Shown: piece after piece, positions 62,601-64,000 of the stretch
Layout: each line of letters begins with the position of its first letter
How positions within the stretch are numbered: the stretch's first letter is position 1
Assembly (NCBI GenBank): GCA_020638995.1
Contig: JACKHM010000002.1
Coordinates: forward strand, 1,240,001-1,304,000
Length of the DNA: 64,000 bases
Direction: 5' to 3'
Source of the DNA: Planctomycetaceae bacterium
Lineage (GTDB): Bacteria > Planctomycetota > Planctomycetia > Pirellulales > Pirellulaceae
The notes under the pieces: generated by a model
Told to the model about the DNA's origin: nothing
What the model saw: only the letters and a program-made list of their open reading frames with translations
The model's database searches: none
Program-made: the position numbers and the translations under genes

Positions 62601-64000
62601 GATAGTGGCGTTAACACTACGGTATTGCTAGTCGTATTGTATCGATAGGTGTAGTCAATTCCCTCACGCAGGAAAACGCCGTTCTGGAACAACGTAACGA
62701 CGGGCCCTGTGACATCGAGCAAGAGGCCTTCTTCACCGATTTGCACCGTGCGTCCGGTGAGCGTCTCGTCATTAACACCGACGCCCGGGAACGGATCTGC
62801 TGCCTCGAAACCGTCGACAATCTGCAGAGAGAAATTCGCGTAGACCCCGGATTCCAATTGAACAATCGATAACGAAGGATCGACGTCAATACCTTCCGAG
62901 TCGTTGTCCTGCGGATTGACCAGCGTCACCGATGGACCGATGAAGTCGGCGAGGTCGAGCGCACCCCGGTCCTTGAACACCTGTCCGCCGAAACCTTGAG
63001 GCGTTGAGACGCGTGGATCATCAACCCGCAACTGCCCCCGTCCATCGGTATCGGGAGCGAGCACGGGCGAAAGCGCCAAGCCAACGGCGTCTTTGATCGA
63101 CTCGAATTCGTCACGTTCAACAAGGGAGTCGATGGCGCTGTCGATCGCAAACGAGAAGGGGGCCGGTAGGAAGTTACCTGCCGCGGCATTGACAAATAGC
63201 GGCTCGGTGTTCCCCAGCGACACATTGAAGTCTTGTGTTGTCAGCGGCAAATTCGAGTCTTGCTGTGCGTTGTGCTGGTATAACGAACCACCGACGACGA
63301 GCCCTCCGATCGCACCTACATTGTCCGCCGGACCTGGGCTGTCATTGATGAACCGTGCTTGCTGAATACCAATTTGCGTGTTGGCAACGATATTGTTCAA
63401 CAGTGTCGGAGTAGCCTGCTCCGAGACGAGAATTCCGCGTTCGGCTAACAAGCCGTCGACGTTATTCGCTGCATTACCAAAGAATGTTGGCGACTGGACG
63501 CGGATACCAGAGCCGTTCGCGACCACAGTCCATGCATCCCGAATGACGACAAACCGCTCAACCAGATCTCGAGCACCGCTGAGGGCACGATCCGTGCTCA
63601 AACGATCTTGTGCGAGACCTCCATATGCTTCGGCCGTCACGCGATTGTTGGGATTGGCAACGCCAAAACTTCCGTTGGGGAGGTTCTGCCGGTTATTCAA
63701 CACCGGATCGTTGCTGATCGCCGTTGCCAGCGCCAATGCGATTTCCGGGCTTCGCGGGCCGTTCGGTACCGTAATGGTCTGAACATTTCCGGCAACGTCT
63801 TCGATAGTCAGCGTACCGTTTGCGTTGTTATCGATCTCAACAACGTAGGTTTGTGGTGAGCGGACATTGATTTCAATGTCATAGAGACCAGTCGATCCCA
63901 GCGGAACTCGGTCCGCAAGACTAAGCGGACTGTAAGCATCGTTTCCAAAACTGCTAACCGCCGCATAGTAGGTTCCATTTTCGATCGCTGTGAATTCGAG
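50639..64000 (-). CDS. Giant surface protein with beta-helix, FEFD modules, split GEVED, cadherin-like stalk and dockerin (5' end outside window)
   Basis: The frame is open from the right edge (codon 64000-63998) to the TAA at 50639-50641, giving 4,453 residues; the N-terminus is off the window. A TTG at 63736 lies inside a continuous domain and is not the start. Visible order: PPC-like end (GTYYAAVSS); beta-helix turns; a GA-H-type closing segment; about six FEFD modules (60.0-62.5 kb); a GEVED domain (GVDAEVDGQP ... DGEVEDYKVRVL) interrupted by six FEFD modules; a cadherin-like domain interrupted by four more; about a dozen cadherin/tandem-95-like repeats, most ending in N-D-x-P; a dockerin (DVSADGFVSAID and DVNGDGQSSPLD loops); and an acidic tail. 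Two repeats hold cysteine pairs, unusual in this family of near cysteine-free proteins. It lies 138 bp upstream of the middle gene with no convincing promoter between, so co-transcription is possible. Confidence 0.95.
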   Translation of the reverse strand, partial: LEFTAIENGTYYAAVSSFGNDAYSPLSLADRVPLGSTGLYDIEINVRSPQTYVVEIDNNANGTLTIEDVAGNVQTITVPNGPRSPEIALALATAISNDPVLNNRQNLPNGSFGVANPNNRVTAEAYGGLAQDRLSTDRALSGARDLVERFVVIRDAWTVVANGSGIRVQSPTFFGNAANNVDGLLAERGILVSEQATPTLLNNIVANTQIGIQQARFINDSPGPADNVGAIGGLVVGGSLYQHNAQQDSNLPLTTQDFNVSLGNTEPLFVNAAAGNFLPAPFSFAIDSAIDSLVERDEFESIKDAVGLALSPVLAPDTDGRGQLRVDDPRVSTPQGFGGQVFKDRGALDLADFIGPSVTLVNPQDNDSEGIDVDPSLSIVQLESGVYANFSLQIVDGFEAADPFPGVGVNDETLTGRTVQIGEEGLLLDVTGPVVTLFQNGVFLREGIDYTYRYNTTSNTVVLTPLSGIWPNDKVYQIVVNNRDRFVIDAQGGRDINDTTSFKVTNDVGDTATFEFDKGFSLSVAETLGLQVPFNGAGANGIVDGQQFTINDGTLGLAMPVIFEFDQNNNWSSAARRIPFPAGATADQLADAIVQALSVAHLPAVNALGQPLAAQPGQLNIPLSPRNIGGGLVHVGATDAHLVDVSSSALVSTVTETVLRVPPGPAVGVPAIQDGDTFFVTHSGTVSVFEYESFTRLTSFVPLQAVPTTLTVADRTPFPTTTPFNIRIGNEIMTVTATAPNLFNPANTDFTVTRGVAGTFPNFHLSGDQVLNAVTPQNAILFEASDTPATIATRTANALSAPLANGFDLELNAFHIGSGIIEIDGLTDHVFNVSASGLVATVGQVPISITVPQGGGAVIPDGETFTVTNGAVSFVFELSNDGPQPTAPGNIVIPFGIGDSADTVANTIASFLNATADANGNRLEIGALPVGQGIIQLDAQPNHRIDVSQTVLTRQVSIGGVRDGEVITLRENSTATTIEFDSDGSANATSRNLVIDFTAADTYLDLAQKLTNAIAAANIGLTPQNAGNGEINLGGVPGVHTLRTSQPSSFTVSGEPGVSPSTTLILPSLPGIQVRPEGSLAFADQDSFTISNGFVTAVFEIDKDGIFTDLNGDMLPDNFVVTVNPGDTQDVIVNAMLTALGDANLRFSLGMSPVNRGGGVIALNAPVDVELFTNGLTTQNLLTGLTDGDTFTVNDGTRTVTFEFEDLNPATGTPNGVANANVAITYVDGALVETVSDAMRVALLSANIGLNPTLPNPGSGRVELGDTTRHITDASNSNLGIEGFAGGANAIQVQTTFTEAEVASAIVAGINAASGRIAGVSARLRGGSTVFLDIADATGAPADFVNGFANVNGIDSFFLSAVKDVAGNALKGNQSTDETVFTILLPGVGLDFGDAPQPFAGSDTYPTVFASNAARHVIGDSTLYLGSGVDAEVDGQPTLAADGDDSDHSIQLLNSNISLLGSAPFSIQVPAAGGAALTPGETFTIVRGGRDTVTFTFVLGTAAANTPQIGYAANDTADQIADKIVAAVAAQTTLALRPSNLGSGLVAVGGTPNLSIGVANSSFTLTAEPLRQLILPLRLVVSDAASISDNDQFVVSDGTGATRTYEFDKNGSGVASGIVPINLTGTEDVDAVAALVVAAVTELTGVADAGVVTFSGMGPGHAIDVSNAASLFVDRSLASGESFVINDGHNPTVVFEISVDGASVEAGHFAVSVASNATDAEVTEAIRLSVQGQLSRLDGLTPLAPNDHTVTLAFRRSDQLDLSASSLSHANRAPAELLTTGAGLAIEIPAVAQLQMPTNGGAGIVDGDFITINDGIHPELRFEFADDGSFNGVLLSFNASFTTQNLADLVINAIQSEIAAGRLSGVTPVDLGNGLIDLQPLPRVRVDSTGTSGHVQQVTHVSEGDAFQIDDRVHTPVTFEFDLAGDGVTIAGALPINISLGDSANDVAGKLEAAIKSATLMPNFLGTPENPIVPVKLGSGVVDLATAANVLVTPVGNPAFSITGTAGGIADGQQFTVSDGNQTWTFEFDRNGVFNETRNRIAYSTVDDANAIGGKLASAIGAAVPTLAASDLGGGRVLLQVADEDGVRFDGILVPGQSTPITLTASGTGLVDAWFDFNHDGDWNDPGEQVLTNVLVHAGENRLFVAVPQELPSNSPLGDTYARFRISSAGDLLPTGLAVDGEVEDYKVRVLNNSAPIANPSVLVDFTTAEDGPDTLIDLFNPRAFDDVNLTDGNGDFLTFSVGTRVLTIEQDGATIPEGATITVFAANGLDSRTFEFDRDGIVASGSVAVPYTVSATSAQLASALAASITSQRYGVTTTNAAASPSIVLTGEGPTLLGAVFSGINVSTGLSVEILQPGATFEDGGTVTIVAATNLESRTFEFDSDGVTASGNIAVPFDSSSSQAELAASLAAEINRVSNNPSENYFVGAVVGSNSSVVRLGGQQAISFGSVFDAVTQVNDSTLQVTQSGANLLEGDSIQITSSLGATQTFEFTTDGVVSPGSNLVVYTTNQTQAEIAGSLAQAISLAAFGVVATVDPLDPTLIRLSGDQSVNLFSSGVTLGSADGIQLRENGDTLTDNATVTISTSNGLASRTFEFDSNGDVTPGNVPVVFDANSTATEIMDRLAAQIATSNFGVVATIDPLDPTTLKLSGSGALAFDFEFEDLRLVSDDPILIPSIDIDGQTLRFDYQPDQNGIVNVTVRATDQGGLFAERTIQVVVAPANDIPTVNGVVDVALVNPGSACSQGALFVDNVAPFDGFGDTINLCEDNAITVTLRGEDGDPLPLERQPLTLEIVDASNANGMITNITSATGDLGTSQFVFTPNPNFNGSGTIVFIVRDDGSAGAPFQRPSTPFTLTLDVSAVNDPPTGIDQVGGGAVSTQEDATVMITLVGDDDGSMTTAENQSLTFSIVDFPLNGTFTSGVAIDGTITAPVVNNTVTIEYLPNSNFNNNANSPAGPDRFTFSVTDDDATSPQTSVMPGVVEINVSDVNDMPIPEVVLATTTTSTICQPLPGSLMIGTDLSQSVSTCEDHVTTLTFGGSTGDDESTQTLTYTIVSQPPANQGTLGTFMPISGTQATLVFTPVAGFNGQSTFVVRATDNGQTNGTPDALSDDLTVTISVESVNQAPVASNVTLTTAEDTAKAIQTSDLTAVDGDPDVVQVLRYFVVPSAGVPITRTANGTLSGINTSTGEIIGQLIYTPDANFNGQDSFMFQVQDDAQAGNPPNRFSNVAVASLTVTPVNDPPVANAQSVSTNEDVAVVVTLTGDDGDADQVQALTYEIGMTPAHGSLNLSNIASGNVTYTPAANFNGTDVFTFRVRDNGVAPANLLSAEATVTVTVNPLNDAPVFTIGQPLSVLEDSGTQTVIAWASGIRPGPISAPDEAGQIVSFTTSNSNPSLFLASGQPTVSSSGTLTYTPAPNAVGQAVLTLIAIDNGNGVFPNVNTSVPQTVTLTVTPVNDAPQFIKGPNQSTNEDAGLQTVPNWASNIAPGPVQAADESNQSLEFVVNYVTTGNLAFEPGFEPRISTNPGTLGQLSYQPKANTNGTATVTVTLRDGGDGAPPNQNLSQTETFTITVNPINDAPEFTAGADVTVNEDAGLVRITDWATDVRPGPAAATDESSQALTFVANTIGFTGGLTFTTAPFVEPLTGDLVFQTSPNKWGTATVTVRLQDTGAGIAPHDNTSDLHTLTITVSSVNDPPEFTVGANQQLTEDALGQTVFGFISGIRPGPASASDESSQSVSFTTTNNNNSLFAVQPAISANGTLTYSPAPNVNGVAVVTVDAQDSGSSVAPNNNSTKKTFTISLAAVNDAPTLSVPGMQSATEDVARGIGGIVAADIDAAEGTGQVQVVFRASNGTLNLNTNIAGGVLASQVTDNGTGTVSVLAPLAQINTTLAHTNSQGQPDGLTYRGKANFNGQDQVVVTVDDLGNTGSPGLLTVTRTVPITVTPVNDPPVLANPVADITVNEDAPVTIVELFPQVFNDPDVLSNNDRLTLRVVGNSNPLVAATQVNGTSLSITPVADASGETLITIEAADLSGEFVQNTFRFTVLAVNDPPTAVNDSFTVPGSNATVLSVLNNDSDKDSVINPATVSIVSAASGGAVVANANGTITFTPNVGFHGQTSFTYSVSDTQGATSAPATVTVTVNERPVANADSATTKQGIPVAISVLANDTDSDGTVVNSSVTITQQPANGSLSVSSTGVVTYSPALAFSGTDTFRYTVRDNIGGTSEPGTVTVTVTPFRPWQNPADQVANGANGALDVSADGFVSAIDVLLIVNRINTQGSGPLPQPTTGNAPPPYFDVNGDGQSSPLDALLVINFLNNAGSSQAEGESFAVQSDVMATTEDAVAAAFLVSEFTPGYRQSRYSAASEMPPALYDELVAPWSVANQQASNSLVESTPDGYRDGIHSSPEEAFPVSLELDDVLTSLAQQRASDDELLGHTQLADAALADLLEQDFFE
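50642..51049 (-). other. C-terminal acidic tail of right gene
   Basis: About 135 residues after the dockerin, rich in Glu, Ser and Ala, with LELDDVLTSL and ALADLLEQDFFE at the end. It resembles the middle gene's tail in acidity, leucine spacing and position. Confidence 0.5.
51050..51286 (-). other. Dockerin-like domain, right gene
   Basis: Loops DVSADGFVSAID and DVNGDGQSSPLD are followed by VLLIVNRIN and ALLVINFLN helices, with a Pro-rich linker between. Homologous to the middle gene's dockerin and in the same position relative to the C-terminus. Confidence 0.85.
51290..55830 (-). repeat. Cadherin/tandem-95-like stalk of right gene
   Basis: About a dozen domains of 90-130 residues with ND-x-P boundaries (NDPPTG, NDAPVF, NDAPQF, NDAPEF, NDPPEF, NDAPTL, NDPPVL, NDPPTA). 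They carry FTYSPAPN-like and VTLTV strands and VLNNDSD or VLANDTD acidic turns. Two consecutive repeats each contain a cysteine pair (CSQG...LCED near 55710-55790 and CQPL...TCED near 54915-54985). Confidence 0.75.
56012..57274 (-). repeat. Four FEFD modules splitting a cadherin-like domain
   Basis: Four modules containing SRTFEFD-like strands, each preceded by an L-x-x-x-G-A-T-x-x-x-G strand and followed by an AQLAAALAA-type helix. They lie between GDFLTFSV and LRLVSDDPIL. The middle gene's counterpart reads ELLSYQVLSNSNESLV without interruption. Confidence 0.7.
57755..59659 (-). repeat. Six FEFD modules splitting the GEVED domain, right gene
   Basis: LAADGDDSD (ending near 59660) and VADEDGVRF (from 57754) would normally be joined. 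They are separated by 1,905 bp, or 635 codons, of FEFD modules. The domain then completes with AWFDFNHDGDW and DGEVEDYKVRVL. The insertion point matches that in the middle gene. Confidence 0.8.
60010..62480 (-). repeat. FEFD-module array, right gene N-terminal group
   Basis: About six modules with DG-x-x-FTINDG / VTFEFE-like cores, each ending in a G-G-G-x-I-x-L-strand. They interrupt a beta-sandwich that begins DPSLSIVQLE and ends LLPGVGLDFGDAP. One contains the TPF/GVNGT mini-module at 61688-61891. Confidence 0.7.
61688..61891 (-). repeat. TPF/GVNGT mini-module, right gene copy
   Basis: VPTTLTVADRTPFP, TPFNIRIGNEIMTVTA, FTVTRGVAGT, HLSGDQV. It interrupts an FEFD module after VFEYESF and before NAILFEASDTPATIA, the same relative position as copy b in the middle gene. 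Confidence 0.75.

Noticed and set aside
63734..63736. Possible start codon (TTG) for the right gene
   Set aside because: The frame stays open to the window edge, and the upstream residues continue the same PPC-like/beta-helix architecture, so the true start lies outside.

Overview
This window is almost entirely filled by three enormous, co-oriented protein-coding genes on the minus strand, so transcription runs from high to low coordinates. They are a gene whose 5' part lies beyond the right edge (50639-64000, 4,453 codons visible), a complete 11,389-residue gene (16331-50500), and a gene whose 3' part lies beyond the left edge (1-15922, 5,307 codons visible). Only two short gaps carry no gene: 50501-50638 and 15923-16330. 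I saw no RNA genes, insertion sequences, CRISPR arrays or credible plus-strand genes.

The organism is most likely a planctomycete (Pirellulaceae-like, genus not determinable). Both visible N-termini have a strongly basic leader without a hydrophobic core, followed by a LEPR-XLL-type motif (LEQRQLLA, LEDRRLLA). Both visible C-termini carry duplicated dockerin-like calcium loops followed by an acidic tail. The bodies are built of extracellular modules: PPC-like beta-sandwiches, parallel beta-helices, beta-propeller-like segments, GEVED, Calx-beta, VCBS and cadherin-like domains. The three genes are paralogues. The left and middle genes align module by module over roughly their first 3,000-3,500 residues and then diverge into different stalks: Calx-beta repeats plus a von Willebrand A domain on the left, 19 'HGGL' cadherin-like units plus 11 VCBS units in the middle. 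The right gene carries a cadherin-like stalk.

Three observations stand out. (1) The middle gene contains a matrixin-like metzincin site (HEIGHSLGLGH). The homologous site in the left gene keeps the surrounding framework but has lost the catalytic Glu and all three zinc-binding His residues, while keeping the Met-turn methionine that the middle gene lacks. (2) Small filler modules of about 70-100 residues recur in all three genes, often as in-frame insertions inside other domains. Paralogous 'empty sites' are visible in both directions, and GEVED and cadherin-like domains are split by up to 1,005 codons of inserted modules. (3) A 10-kb coding tandem array in the middle gene shows nested duplications: three near-identical 1,071-bp dimers, a block of 528/531-bp units differing by one codon, and a duplicated A-B-D block with chimeric units at the junctions.

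The gap before the left gene holds a good sigma70-type promoter, a terminator-like hairpin, a dyad resembling a GAACN4GTTC operator, and a ribosome-binding site buried in a 12-bp palindrome. The gap between the right and middle genes holds a 19-bp imperfect inverted repeat and three GTGTTCAG repeats spaced exactly 14 bp apart. The genes probably encode secreted or surface-attached giant fibrous proteins. Their substrates, partners and function cannot be read from the sequence.
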